NCBI GenBank assembly: GCA_963082975.1
Contig: OY720350.1
Span: 2,317,001-2,381,000 of the forward strand
Direction of reading: 5' to 3'
Length of the DNA stretch: 64,000 nt
Source of the DNA: Labia minor
Taxonomy: Eukaryota > Arthropoda > Insecta > Dermaptera > Spongiphoridae
Shown: one piece after another, positions 14,016-29,430 of the stretch
Layout: every line of letters starts with the position of its first letter
Position numbering within the stretch: position 1 is the stretch's first letter
Notes under the pieces: generated by a model
What the model saw: the letters and a program-made list of their open reading frames with translations, nothing else
Told to the model about the DNA's origin: nothing
Databases searched by the model: none
Translations under genes and position numbers: made by a program

Positions 14016-15800
14016 TATCGAAAATGCTACTTTTTTAAATAGAAATATAAAATTTATGAATTATATATGATTATTATTTATTTCTAATTCTAAACACGAA
14101 TCAATTGAAATTTCATCGATATCTCAATTATTTTCGTGGATTTCATAGAAAAAAGAAATTTTTCATTAAAATTTTAGCGAAAATGCGACTTTTTTAAATA
14201 GAAATATAAAATTTATGAATTATATAACATTCTTATTTATTTCTTATTCTAAACACGAATCAATTGAAATTTCATCGATATCTCAATTATTTTCGTGGAT
14301 TTCATAGAAAAAACGACATTTTTCATTAAAATTTTAGCGAAAATGCTACTTTTTTAAATAGAAATATAAAATTTATGAATTATATATCATTCTTATTTAT
14401 TTCTTATTCTAAACACGAATCAATTAAAATTTCATCGATATCTCAATTATTTTCGTGAATTTCATAGAAAAAACGACATTTTTCATTAAAATTTTAGCGA
14501 AAATGCTACTTTTTTAAATAGAAATATAAAATTTATGAATTATATATGATTCTTATTTATTTCTTATTCTAAACACGAATCAATTGAAATTTCATCGATA
14601 TCTCAATTATTTTCGTGGATTTCATAGAAAAAACTACATTTTTCATTAAAATTTTAGCGAAAATGCTACTTTTTTAAATAGAAATATAAAATTTATGAAT
14701 TATATATCATTCTAATTTATTTCTTATTCTAAACACGAATCAATTGAAATTTCATCGATATCTCAATTATTTTCGTGGATTTCATAGAAAAAACGACATT
14801 TTTCATTAAAATTTTAGCGAAAATGCTACTTTTTTAAATAGAAATATAAAATTTATGAATTATATAACATTCTTATTTATTTCTTATTCTAAACACGAAT
14901 CAATTGAAATTTCATCGATATCTCAATTATTTTCGTGGATTTCATAGAAAAAACGACATTTTTCATTAACATTTTAGCGAAAATGCTACTTTTTTAAATA
15001 GAAATATAAAATTTATGAATTATATAACATTCTTATTTATTTCTTATTCTAAACACGAATCAATTCAAATTTCATCGATTTCTCAATTATTTTCGTGGAT
15101 TTAATAGAAAAAACGATATTTTTCATTAAAATTTTAGCGAAAATGCTACTTTTTTAAATAGAAATATAAAATTTATGAATTATATATCATTCTTATTTAT
15201 TTCTTATTCTAAACACGAATAAATTGAAATTTCATCGATATCTCAATTATTTTCGTGGATTTCATAGAAAAAACGACATTTTTCATTAAAATTTTAGCGA
15301 AAATGCTACTTTTTTAAATAGAAATATAAAATTTATGAATTATATATCATTCTTATTTATTTCTTATTCTAAACACGAATCAATTAACATTTCATCGATA
15401 TCTCAATTATTTTCGTGGATTTCATAGAAAAAACGACATTTTTCATTAAAATTTTAGCGAAAATGCTACTTTTTTAAATAGAAATATAAAATTTATGAAT
15501 TATATATCATTCTTATTTATTTCTTATTCTAAACACGAATCAATTGAAATTTCATCGATATCTCAATTATTTTCGTGGATTTCATAAAAAACGACATTTT
15601 TCATTAAAATTTTAGCGAAAATGCTACTTTTTTAAATAGAAATATAAAATTTATGAATTATATATCATTCTTATTTATTTCTTATTCTAAACACGAATCA
15701 ATTAAAATTTCATCGATATCTCAATTATTTTCGTGGATTTCATAGAAAAAACGACATTTTTCATTAAAATTTTAGCGAAAATGCTACTTTTTTAAATAGA
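14016..15800 (+). repeat. Eleven-monomer module with paired deletions, copy 2 of 5
   Basis: The paired deletions lie at 14144 and 15583, again 1439 bp apart and 9116 bp from copy 1. It shares the CATTCTT state with copy 1 before the AATAAATTG monomer. It is also part of a longer block (about 11500-16380) that matches 31330-36210 at an offset of 19828 bp. Confidence 0.86.
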
Positions 15801-18800
15801 AATATAAAATTTATGAATTATATATGATTCTTATTTATTTCTTATTCTAAACACGAATCAATTGAAATTTCATCGATATCTCAATTATTTTCGTGGATTT
15901 CATAGAAAAAACGAAATTTTTCATTAAAATTTTAGCGAAAATGCTACTTTTTTAAATAGAAATATAAAATTTATGAATTATATATCATTCTAATTTATTT
16001 CTTATTCTAAACACGAATCAATTGAAATTTCATCGATATCTCAATTATTTTCGTGGATTTCATAGAAAAAACGACATTTTTCATTAAAATTTTAGCGAAA
16101 ATGCTACTTTTTTAAATAGAAATATAAAATTTATGAATTATATATCATTCTTATTTATTTCTTATTCTAAACACGAATCAATTAAAATTTCATCGATATC
16201 TCAATTATTTTCGTGGATTTCATAGAAAAAACGACATTTTTCATTAAAATTTTAGCGAAAATGCTACTTTTTTAAATAGAAATATAAAATTTATGAATTA
16301 TATATGATTCTTATTTATTTCTTATTCTAAACACGAATCAATTGAAATTTCATCGATATCTCAATTATTTTCGTGGATTTCATAGAAAAAACGACATTTT
16401 TCATTAAAATTTTAGCGAAAATGCTACTTTTTTAAATAGAAATATAAAATTTATGAATTATATATCATTCTTATTTATTTCTTATTCTAAACACGAATCA
16501 ATTAAAATTTCATCGATATCTCAATTATTTTCGTGGATTTAATAGAAAAAACGATATTTTTCATTAACATTTTAGCGAAAATGCTACTTTTTTAAATAGA
16601 AATATAAAATTTATGAATTATATAACATTCTTATTTATTTCTTATTCTAAACACGAATCAATTCAAATTTCATCGATTTCTCAATTATTTTCGTGGATTT
16701 AATAGAAAAAACGATATTTTTCATTAAAATTTTAGCGAAAATGCTACTTTTTTAAATAGAAATATAAAATTTATGAATTATATATGATTCTTATTTATTT
16801 CTTATTCTAAACACGAATCAATTGAAATTTCATCGATATCTCAATTATTTTCGTGGATTTCATAGAAAAAACGACATTTTTCATTAAAATTTTAGCGAAA
16901 ATGCTACTTTTTTAAATAGAAATATAAAATTTATGAATTATATATCATTCTTATTTATTTCTTATTCTAAACACGAATCAATTAAAATTTCATCGATATC
17001 TCAATTATTTTCGTGGATTTAATAGAAAAAACGATATTTTTCATTAACATTTTAGCGAAAATGCTACTTTTTTAAATAGAAATATAAAATTTATGAATTA
17101 TATAACATTCTTATTTATTTCTTATTCTAAACACGAATCAATTCAAATTTCATCGATTTCTCAATTATTTTCGTGGATTTAATAGAAAAAACGATATTTT
17201 TCATTAAAATTTTAGCGAAAATGCTACTTTTTTAAATAGAAATATAAAATTTATGAATTATATATGATTCTTATTTATTTCTTATTCTAAACACGAATAA
17301 ATTGAAATTTCATCGATATCTCAATTATTTTCGTGGATTTCATAGAAAAAACGACATTTTTCATTAAAATTTTAGCGAAAATGCTACTTTTTTAAATAGA
17401 AATATAAAATTTATGAATTATATATGATTCTTATTTATTTCTTATTCTAAACACGAATCAATTGAAATTTCATCGATATCTCAATTATTTTCGTGGATTT
17501 CATAGAAAAAACTACATTTTTCATTAAAATTTTAGCGAAAATGCTACTTTTTTAAATAGAAATATAAAATTTATGAATTATATATCATTCTAATTTATTT
17601 CTTATTCTAAACACGAATCAATTGAAATTTCATCGATATCTCAATTATTTTCGTGGATTTCATAGAAAAAACGACATTTTTCATTAAAATTTTTGCGAAA
17701 ATGCTACTTTTTTAAATAGAAATATAAAATTTATGAATTATATATCATTCTAATTTATTTCTTATTCTAAACACGAATCAATTGAAATTTCATCGATATC
17801 TCAATTATTTTCGTGGATTTCATAGAAAAAACGACATTTTTCATTAAAATTTTAGCGAAAATGCTACTTTTTTAAATAGAAATATAAAATTTATGAATTA
17901 TATATCATTCTAATTTATTTCTTATTCTAAACACGAATCAATTGAAATTTCATCGATATCTCAATTATTTTCGTGGATTTCATAGAAAAAACGACATTTT
18001 TCATTAAAATTTTAGCGAAAATGCTACTTTTTTAAATAGAAATATAAAATTTATGAATTATATAACATTCTTATTTATTTCTTATTCTAAACACGAATCA
18101 ATTGAAATTTCATCGATATCTCAATTATTTTCGTGGATTTCATAGAAAAAACGACATTTTTCATTAACATTTTAGCGAAAATGCTACTTTTTTAAATAGA
18201 AATATAAAATTTATGAATTATATAACATTCTTATTTATTTCTTATTCTAAACACGAATCAATTCAAATTTCATCGATTTCTCAATTATTTTCGTGGATTT
18301 AATAGAAAAAACGATATTTTTCATTAAAATTTTAGCGAAAATGCTACTTTTTTAAATAGAAATATAAAATTTATGAATTATATATCATTCTTATTTATTT
18401 CTTATTCTAAACACGAATAAATTGAAATTTCATCGATATCTCAATTATTTTCGTGGATTTCATAGAAAAAACGACATTTTTCATTAAAATTTTAGCGAAA
18501 ATGCTACTTTTTTAAATAGAAATATAAAATTTATGAATTATATATCATTCTTATTTATTTCTTATTCTAAACACGAATCAATTAACATTTCATCGATATC
18601 TCAATTATTTTCGTGGATTTCATAGAAAAAACGACATTTTTCATTAAAATTTTAGCGAAAATGCTACTTTTTTAAATAGAAATATAAAATTTATGAATTA
18701 TATATCATTCTTATTTATTTCTTATTCTAAACACGAATCAATTGAAATTTCATCGATATCTCAATTATTTTCGTGGATTTCATAAAAAACGACATTTTTC

Positions 18801-20410
18801 ATTAAAATTTTAGCGAAAATGCTACTTTTTTAAATAGAAATATAAAATTTATGAATTATATATCATTCTTATTTATTTCTTATTCTAAACACGAATCAAT
18901 TAAAATTTCATCGATATCTCAATTATTTTCGTGGATTTCATAGAAAAAACGACATTTTTCATTAAAATTTTAGCGAAAATGCTACTTTTTTAAATAGAAA
19001 TATAAAATTTATGAATTATATATGATTCTTATTTATTTCTTATTCTAAACACGAATCAATTGAAATTTCATCGATATCTCAATTATTTTCGTGGATTTCA
19101 TAGAAAAAACGAAATTTTTCATTAAAATTTTAGCGAAAATGCTACTTTTTTAAATAGAAATATAAAATTTATGAATTATATATCATTCTAATTTATTTCT
19201 TATTCTAAACACGAATCAATTGAAATTTCATCGATATCTCAATTATTTTCGTGGATTTCATAGAAAAAACGACATTTTTCATTAAAATTTTAGCGAAAAT
19301 GCTACTTTTTTAAATAGAAATATAAAATTTATGAATTATATATCATTCTTATTTATTTCTTATTCTAAACACGAATCAATTAAAATTTCATCGATATCTC
19401 AATTATTTTCGTGGATTTCATAGAAAAAACGACATTTTTCATTAAAATTTTAGCGAAAATGCTACTTTTTTAAATAGAAATATAAAATTTATGAATTATA
19501 TATGATTCTTATTTATTTCTTATTCTAAACACGAATCAATTGAAATTTCATCGATATCTCAATTATTTTCGTGGATTTCATAGAAAAAACGACATTTTTC
19601 ATTAAAATTTTAGCGAAAATGCTACTTTTTTAAATAGAAATATAAAATTTATGAATTATATATCATTCTTATTTATTTCTTATTCTAAACACGAATCAAT
19701 TAAAATTTCATCGATATCTCAATTATTTTCGTGGATTTAATAGAAAAAACGATATTTTTCATTAACATTTTAGCGAAAATGCTACTTTTTTAAATAGAAA
19801 TATAAAATTTATGAATTATATAACATTCTTATTTATTTCTTATTCTAAACACGAATCAATTCAAATTTCATCGATTTCTCAATTATTTTCGTGGATTTAA
19901 TAGAAAAAACGATATTTTTCATTAAAATTTTAGCGAAAATGCTACTTTTTTAAATAGAAATATAAAATTTATGAATTATATATGATTCTTATTTATTTCT
20001 TATTCTAAACACGAATAAATTGAAATTTCATCGATATCTCAATTATTTTCGTGGATTTCATAGAAAAAACGACATTTTTCATTAAAATTTTAGCGAAAAT
20101 GCTACTTTTTTAAATAGAAATATAAAATTTATGAATTATATATCATTCTTATTTATTTCTTATTCTAAACACGAATCAATTGAAATTTCATCGATATCTC
20201 AATTATTTTCGTGGATTTCATAGAAAAAACGACATTTTTCATTAACATTTTAGCGAAAATGCTACTTTTTTAAATATAAATATAAAATTTATGAATTATA
20301 TATCATTCTAATTTATTTCTTATTCTAAACACGAATAAATTGAAATTTCATCGATATCTCAATTATTTTCGTGGATTTCATAGAAAAAACGACATTTTTC
20401 ATTAAAATTT

Positions 20411-22190
20411 TATCGAAAATGCTACTTTTTTAAATAGAAATATAAAATTTATGAATTATATATGATTATTATTTATTTCTAATTCTAAACACGAATCAAT
20501 TGAAATTTCATCGATATCTCAATTATTTTCGTGGATTTCATAGAAAAAAGAAATTTTTCATTAAAATTTTAGCGAAAATGCGACTTTTTTAAATAGAAAT
20601 ATAAAATTTATGAATTATATAACATTCTTATTTATTTCTTATTCTAAACACGAATCAATTGAAATTTCATCGATATCTCAATTATTTTCGTGGATTTCAT
20701 AGAAAAAACGACATTTTTCATTAAAATTTTAGCGAAAATGCTACTTTTTTAAATAGAAATATAAAATTTATGAATTATATATCATTCTTATTTATTTCTT
20801 ATTCTAAACACGAATCAATTAAAATTTCATCGATATCTCAATTATTTTCGTGAATTTCATAGAAAAAACGACATTTTTCATTAAAATTTTAGCGAAAATG
20901 CTACTTTTTTAAATAGAAATATAAAATTTATGAATTATATATGATTCTTATTTATTTCTTATTCTAAACACGAATCAATTGAAATTTCATCGATATCTCA
21001 ATTATTTTCGTGGATTTCATAGAAAAAACTACATTTTTCATTAAAATTTTAGCGAAAATGCTACTTTTTTAAATAGAAATATAAAATTTATGAATTATAT
21101 ATCATTCTAATTTATTTCTTATTCTAAACACGAATCAATTGAAATTTCATCGATATCTCAATTATTTTCGTGGATTTCATAGAAAAAACGACATTTTTCA
21201 TTAAAATTTTAGCGAAAATGCTACTTTTTTAAATAGAAATATAAAATTTATGAATTATATAACATTCTTATTTATTTCTTATTCTAAACACGAATCAATT
21301 GAAATTTCATCGATATCTCAATTATTTTCGTGGATTTCATAGAAAAAACGACATTTTTCATTAACATTTTAGCGAAAATGCTACTTTTTTAAATAGAAAT
21401 ATAAAATTTATGAATTATATAACATTCTTATTTATTTCTTATTCTAAACACGAATCAATTCAAATTTCATCGATTTCTCAATTATTTTCGTGGATTTAAT
21501 AGAAAAAACGATATTTTTCATTAAAATTTTAGCGAAAATGCTACTTTTTTAAATAGAAATATAAAATTTATGAATTATATATGATTCTTATTTATTTCTT
21601 ATTCTAAACACGAATAAATTGAAATTTCATCGATATCTCAATTATTTTCGTGGATTTCATAGAAAAAACGACATTTTTCATTAAAATTTTAGCGAAAATG
21701 CTACTTTTTTAAATAGAAATATAAAATTTATGAATTATATATCATTCTTATTTATTTCTTATTCTAAACACGAATCAATTAACATTTCATCGATATCTCA
21801 ATTATTTTCGTGGATTTCATAGAAAAAACGACATTTTTCATTAAAATTTTAGCGAAAATGCTACTTTTTTAAATAGAAATATAAAATTTATGAATTATAT
21901 ATCATTCTTATTTATTTCTTATTCTAAACACGAATCAATTGAAATTTCATCGATATCTCAATTATTTTCGTGGATTTCATAAAAAACGACATTTTTCATT
22001 AAAATTTTAGCGAAAATGCTACTTTTTTAAATAGAAATATAAAATTTATGAATTATATATCATTCTTATTTATTTCTTATTCTAAACACGAATCAATTAA
22101 AATTTCATCGATATCTCAATTATTTTCGTGGATTTCATAGAAAAAACGACATTTTTCATTAAAATTTTAGCGAAAATGCTACTTTTTTAA
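20411..22190 (+). repeat. Eleven-monomer module with paired deletions, copy 3 of 5
   Basis: The deletions lie at 20539 and 21978. This copy has GATTCTT where copies 1 and 2 have CATTCTT, placing it in a subgroup with copies 4 and 5. The CATAAAAAAC deletion also occurs alone at 18781, without the upstream partner deletion. A related module that diverges upstream therefore sits 3197 bp to the left. Confidence 0.86.
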
Positions 22191-24247
22191 ATAGAAATAT
22201 AAAATTTATGAATTATATATGATTCTTATTTATTTCTTATTCTAAACACGAATCAATTGAAATTTCATCGATATCTCAATTATTTTCGTGGATTTCATAG
22301 AAAAAACGAAATTTTTCATTAAAATTTTAGCGAAAATGCTACTTTTTTAAATAGAAATATAAAATTTATGAATTATATATCATTCTAATTTATTTCTTAT
22401 TCTAAACACGAATCAATTGAAATTTCATCGATATCTCAATTATTTTCGTGGATTTCATAGAAAAAACGACATTTTTCATTAAAATTTTAGCGAAAATGCT
22501 ACTTTTTTAAATAGAAATATAAAATTTATGAATTATATATCATTCTTATTTATTTCTTATTCTAAACACGAATCAATTAAAATTTCATCGATATCTCAAT
22601 TATTTTCGTGGATTTCATAGAAAAAACGACATTTTTCATTAAAATTTTAGCGAAAATGCTACTTTTTTAAATAGAAATATAAAATTTATGAATTATATAT
22701 GATTCTTATTTATTTCTTATTCTAAACACGAATCAATTGAAATTTCATCGATATCTCAATTATTTTCGTGGATTTCATAGAAAAAACGACATTTTTCATT
22801 AAAATTTTAGCGAAAATGCTACTTTTTTAAATAGAAATATAAAATTTATGAATTATATATCATTCTTATTTATTTCTTATTCTAAACACGAATCAATTAA
22901 AATTTCATCGATATCTCAATTATTTTCGTGGATTTAATAGAAAAAACGATATTTTTCATTAAAATTTTAGCGAAAATGGTACTTTTTTAAATAGAAATAT
23001 AAAATTTATGAATTATATATCATTCTTATTTATTTCTTATTCTAAACACGAATCAATTGAAATTTCATCGATATCTCAATTATTTTCGTGGATTTCATAG
23101 AAAAAACGACATTTTTCATTAAAATTTTAGCGAAAATGCTACTTTTTTAAATAGAAATATAAAATTTATGAATTATATATCATTCTTATTTATTTCTTAT
23201 TCTAAACACGAATCAATTAAAATTTCATCGATATCTCAATTATTTTCGTGGATTTCATAGAAAAAACGACATTTTTCATTAAAATTTTAGCGAAAATGCT
23301 ACTTTTTTAAATAGAAATATAAAATTTATGAATTATATATCATTCTAATTTATTTCTTATTCTAAACACGAATCAATTGAAATTTCATCGATATCTCAAT
23401 TATTTTCGTGGATTTCATAGAAAAAACGACATTTTTCATTAAAATTTTAGCGAAAATGCTACTTTTTTAAATAGAAATATAAAATTTATGAATTATATAT
23501 CATTCTAATTTATTTCTTATTCTAAACACGAATCAATTGAAATTTCATCGATATCTCAATTATTTTCGTGGATTTCATAGAAAAAACGACATTTTTCATT
23601 AAAATTTTAGCGAAAATGCTACTTTTTTAAATAGAAATATAAAATTTATGAATTATATATCATTCTTATTTATTTCTTATTCTAAAAACGAATCAATTCA
23701 AATTTCATCGATTTCTCAATTATTTTCGTGGATTTAATAGAAAAAACTACATTTTTCATTAAAATTTTAGCGAAAATGCTACTTTTTTAAATAGAAATAT
23801 AAAATTTATGAATTATATATCATTCTAATTTATTTCTTATTCTAAACACGAATCAATTGAAATTTCATCGATATCTCAATTATTTTCGTGGATTTCATAG
23901 AAAAAACGAAATTTTTCATTAAAATTTTAGCGAAAATGCTACTTTTTTAAATAGAAATATAAAATTTATGAATTATATAACATTCTTATTTATTTCTTAT
24001 TCTAAACACGAATCAATTCAAATTTCATCGATTTCTCAATTATTTTCGTGGATTTAATAGAAAAAACGATATTTTTCATTAAAATTTTAGCGAAAATGCT
24101 ACTTTTTTAAATAGAAATATAAAATTTATGAATTATATATGATTCTTATTTATTTCTTATTCTAAACACGAATAAATTGAAATTTCATCGATATCTCAAT
24201 TATTTTCGTGGATTTCATAGAAAAAACGACATTTTTCATTAAAATTT

Positions 24248-26030
24248 TATCGAAAATGCTACTTTTTTAAATAGAAATATAAAATTTATGAATTATATAT
24301 GATTATTATTTATTTCTAATTCTAAACACGAATCAATTGAAATTTCATCGATATCTCAATTATTTTCGTGGATTTCATAGAAAAAAGAAATTTTTCATTA
24401 AAATTTTAGCGAAAATGCGACTTTTTTAAATAGAAATATAAAATTTATGAATTATATAACATTCTTATTTATTTCTTATTCTAAACACGAATCAATTGAA
24501 ATTTCATCGATATCTCAATTATTTTCGTGGATTTCATAGAAAAAACGACATTTTTCATTAAAATTTTAGCGAAAATGCTACTTTTTTAAATAGAAATATA
24601 AAATTTATGAATTATATATCATTCTTATTTATTTCTTATTCTAAACACGAATCAATTAAAATTTCATCGATATCTCAATTATTTTCGTGAATTTCATAGA
24701 AAAAACGACATTTTTCATTAAAATTTTAGCGAAAATGCTACTTTTTTAAATAGAAATATAAAATTTATGAATTATATATGATTCTTATTTATTTCTTATT
24801 CTAAACACGAATCAATTGAAATTTCATCGATATCTCAATTATTTTCGTGGATTTCATAGAAAAAACTACATTTTTCATTAAAATTTTAGCGAAAATGCTA
24901 CTTTTTTAAATAGAAATATAAAATTTATGAATTATATATCATTCTAATTTATTTCTTATTCTAAACACGAATCAATTGAAATTTCATCGATATCTCAATT
25001 ATTTTCGTGGATTTCATAGAAAAAACGACATTTTTCATTAAAATTTTAGCGAAAATGCTACTTTTTTAAATAGAAATATAAAATTTATGAATTATATAAC
25101 ATTCTTATTTATTTCTTATTCTAAACACGAATCAATTGAAATTTCATCGATATCTCAATTATTTTCGTGGATTTCATAGAAAAAACGACATTTTTCATTA
25201 ACATTTTAGCGAAAATGCTACTTTTTTAAATAGAAATATAAAATTTATGAATTATATAACATTCTTATTTATTTCTTATTCTAAACACGAATCAATTCAA
25301 ATTTCATCGATTTCTCAATTATTTTCGTGGATTTAATAGAAAAAACGATATTTTTCATTAAAATTTTAGCGAAAATGCTACTTTTTTAAATAGAAATATA
25401 AAATTTATGAATTATATATGATTCTTATTTATTTCTTATTCTAAACACGAATAAATTGAAATTTCATCGATATCTCAATTATTTTCGTGGATTTCATAGA
25501 AAAAACGACATTTTTCATTAAAATTTTAGCGAAAATGCTACTTTTTTAAATAGAAATATAAAATTTATGAATTATATATCATTCTTATTTATTTCTTATT
25601 CTAAACACGAATCAATTAACATTTCATCGATATCTCAATTATTTTCGTGGATTTCATAGAAAAAACGACATTTTTCATTAAAATTTTAGCGAAAATGCTA
25701 CTTTTTTAAATAGAAATATAAAATTTATGAATTATATATCATTCTTATTTATTTCTTATTCTAAACACGAATCAATTGAAATTTCATCGATATCTCAATT
25801 ATTTTCGTGGATTTCATAAAAAACGACATTTTTCATTAAAATTTTAGCGAAAATGCTACTTTTTTAAATAGAAATATAAAATTTATGAATTATATATCAT
25901 TCTTATTTATTTCTTATTCTAAACACGAATCAATTAAAATTTCATCGATATCTCAATTATTTTCGTGGATTTCATAGAAAAAACGACATTTTTCATTAAA
26001 ATTTTAGCGAAAATGCTACTTTTTTAAATA
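24248..26030 (+). repeat. Eleven-monomer module with paired deletions, copy 4 of 5
   Basis: The deletions lie at 24376 and 25815, 3837 bp after copy 3. It begins a stretch extending to about 27300 that matches 33600-36900 at an offset of 9596 bp, including the unusual ATTTAAAAATTATATATG at 27001/36597. Confidence 0.86.
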
Positions 26031-27489
26031 GAAATATAAAATTTATGAATTATATATGATTCTTATTTATTTCTTATTCTAAACACGAATCAATTGAAAT
26101 TTCATCGATATCTCAATTATTTTCGTGGATTTCATAGAAAAAACGAAATTTTTCATTAAAATTTTAGCGAAAATGCTACTTTTTTAAATAGAAATATAAA
26201 ATTTATGAATTATATATCATTCTAATTTATTTCTTATTCTAAACACGAATCAATTGAAATTTCATCGATATCTCAATTATTTTCGTGGATTTCATAGAAA
26301 AAACGACATTTTTCATTAAAATTTTAGCGAAAATGCTACTTTTTTAAATAGAAATATAAAATTTATGAATTATATATCATTCTTATTTATTTCTTATTCT
26401 AAACACGAATCAATTAAAATTTCATCGATATCTCAATTATTTTCGTGGATTTCATAGAAAAAACGACATTTTTCATTAAAATTTTAGCGAAAATGCTACT
26501 TTTTTAAATAGAAATATAAAATTTATGAATTATATATGATTCTTATTTATTTCTTATTCTAAACACGAATCAATTGAAATTTCATCGATATCTCAATTAT
26601 TTTCGTGGATTTCATAGAAAAAACTACATTTTTCATTAAAATTTTACCGAAAATGCTACTTTTTTAAATAGAAATATAAAATTTATGAATTATATATCAT
26701 TCTAATTTATTTCTTATTCTAAACACGAATCAATTGAAATTGCATCGATATCTCAATTATTTTCGTGGATTTCATAGAAAAAACGACATTTTTCATTAAT
26801 ATTTTAGCGAAAATGCTACTTTTTTAAATAGAAATATAAAATTTATGAATTATATAACATTCTTATTTATTTCTTATTCTAAACACGAATCAATTGAAAT
26901 TTCATCGATATCTCAATTATTTTCGTGGATTTCATAGAAAAAACGACATTTTTCATTAACATTTTAGCGAAAATGCTACTTTTTTAAATAGAAATATAAA
27001 ATTTAAAAATTATATATGATTATTATTTATTTCTAATTCTAAACACGAATCAATTGAAATTTCATCGATATCTCAATTATTTTCGTGGATTTCATAGAAA
27101 AAACGAAATTTTTCATTAAAATTTTAGCGAAAATGCTACTTTTTTAAATAGAAATATAAAATTTATGAATTATATAACATTCTTATTTATTTCTTATTCT
27201 AAACACGAATCAATTCAAATTTCATCGATTTCTCAATTATTTTCGTGGATTTAATAGAAAAAACGACATTTTTCATTAAAATTTTAGCGAAAATGCTACT
27301 TTTTTAAATAGAAATATAAAATTTATGAATTATATATGATTCTTATTTATTTCTTATTCTAAACACGAATCAATTGAAATTTCATCGATATCTCAATTAT
27401 TTTCGTGGATTTCATAGAAAAAACTACATTTTTCATTAAAATTTTAGCGAAAATGCTACTTTTTTAAATAGAAATATAAAATTTATGAA

Positions 27490-29430
27490 TTATATATCAT
27501 TCTTATTTATTTCTTATTCTAAAAACGAATCAATTCAAATTTCATCGATTTCTCAATTATTTTCGTGGATTTAATAGAAAAAACGATATTTTTCATTAAA
27601 ATTTTAGCTAAAATGCTACTTTTTTAAATAGAAATATAAAATTTATGAATTATATATGATTCTTATTTATTTCTTATTCTAAACACGAATCAATTGAAAG
27701 TTCATCGATATCTCAATTATTTTCGTGGATTTCATAGAAAAAACGACATTTTTCATTAAAATTTTAGCCAAAATGCTACTTTTTTAAATAGAAATATAAA
27801 ATTTATGAATTATATATGATTCTTATTTATTTCTTATTCTAAACATGAATAAATTCAAATTTCATCGATATCTCAATTATTTTTGTGGATTTCATAGAAA
27901 AAACGACATTTTTCATTAAGATTTTAGCGAAAAAGCTACTTTTTTAAATAGAAATATAAAATTTATGAATTATATATCATTCTTATTTATTCATTATTCT
28001 AAACACGAATCAATTGAAATTTCATCGATGTCTCAATTATTTTCGTGGATTTCATAGAAAAAACGACATTTTTCATTAAAATTTTAGCGAAAATGCTACT
28101 TTTTTAAATATAAATATAAAATTTATGAATTATATATCATTCTAATTTATTTCTTATTCTAAACACGAATCAATTGAAATTTCATCGATATCTCAATTAT
28201 TTTCGTGGATTTCATAGAAAAAACGACATTTTTCATTAAAATTTTAGCGAAAATGCTACTTTTTTAAATAGAAATATAAAATTTATGAATTATATATCAT
28301 TCTTATTTATTTCTTATTCTAAACACGAATCAATTGAAATTTCATCGATATCTCAATTATTTTCGTGGATTTCATATAAAAACGACATTTTTCATTAAAA
28401 TTTTAGCGAAAATGCTACTTTTTTAAATAGAAATATAAAATTTATGAATTATATATCATTCTTATTTATTTCTTATTCTAAACACGAATCAATTAAAATT
28501 TCATCGATATCTCAATTATTTTCGTGGATTTCATAGAAAAAACGACATTTTTCATTAAAATTTTAGCGAAAATGCTACTTTTTTAAATAGAAATATAAAA
28601 TTTATGAATTATATATCATTCTTATTTATTTCTTATTCTAAACACGAATCAATTAACATTTCATCGATATCTCAATTATTTTCGTGGATTTCATAGAAAA
28701 AACGACATTTTTCATTAAAATTTTAGCGAAAATGCTACTTTTTTAAATAGAAATATAAAATTTATGAATTATATATCATTCTTATTTATTTCTTATTCTA
28801 AACACGAATCAATTGAAATTTCATCGATATCTCAATTATTTTCGTGGATTTCATAGAAAAAACGACATTTTTCATTAAAATTTTAGCGAAAATGCTACTT
28901 TTTTAAATAGAAATATAAAATTTATGAATTATATATCATTCTTATTTATTTCTTATTCTAAACACGAATCAATTAAAATTTCATCGATATCTCAATTATT
29001 TTCGTGGATTTAATAGAAAAAACGATATTTTTCATTAAAATTTTAGCGAAAATGGTACTTTTTTAAATAGAAATATAAAATTTATGAATTATATATCATT
29101 CTTATTTATTTCTTATTCTAAACACGAATCAATTGAAATTTCATCGATATCTCAATTATTTTCGTGGATTTCATAGAAAAAACGACATTTTTCATTAAAA
29201 TTTTAGCGAAAATGCTACTTTTTTAAATAGAAATATAAAATTTATGAATTATATATCATTCTTATTTATTTCTTATTCTAAACACGAATCAATTAAAATT
29301 TCATCGATATCTCAATTATTTTCGTGGATTTCATAGAAAAAACGACATTTTTCATTAAAATTTTAGCGAAAATGCTACTTTTTTAAATAGAAATATAAAA
29401 TTTATGAATTATATATCATTCTTATTTATT
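27490..29430 (+). repeat. Downstream copy of the 785-2720 block
   Basis: It carries the same rare substitutions as its partner except that CAGTAAAA (1851) is CATTAAAA here. The CAGTAAAA change therefore arose after this duplication but before the 5.1-kb one, which gives a relative order for the two events. Confidence 0.83.
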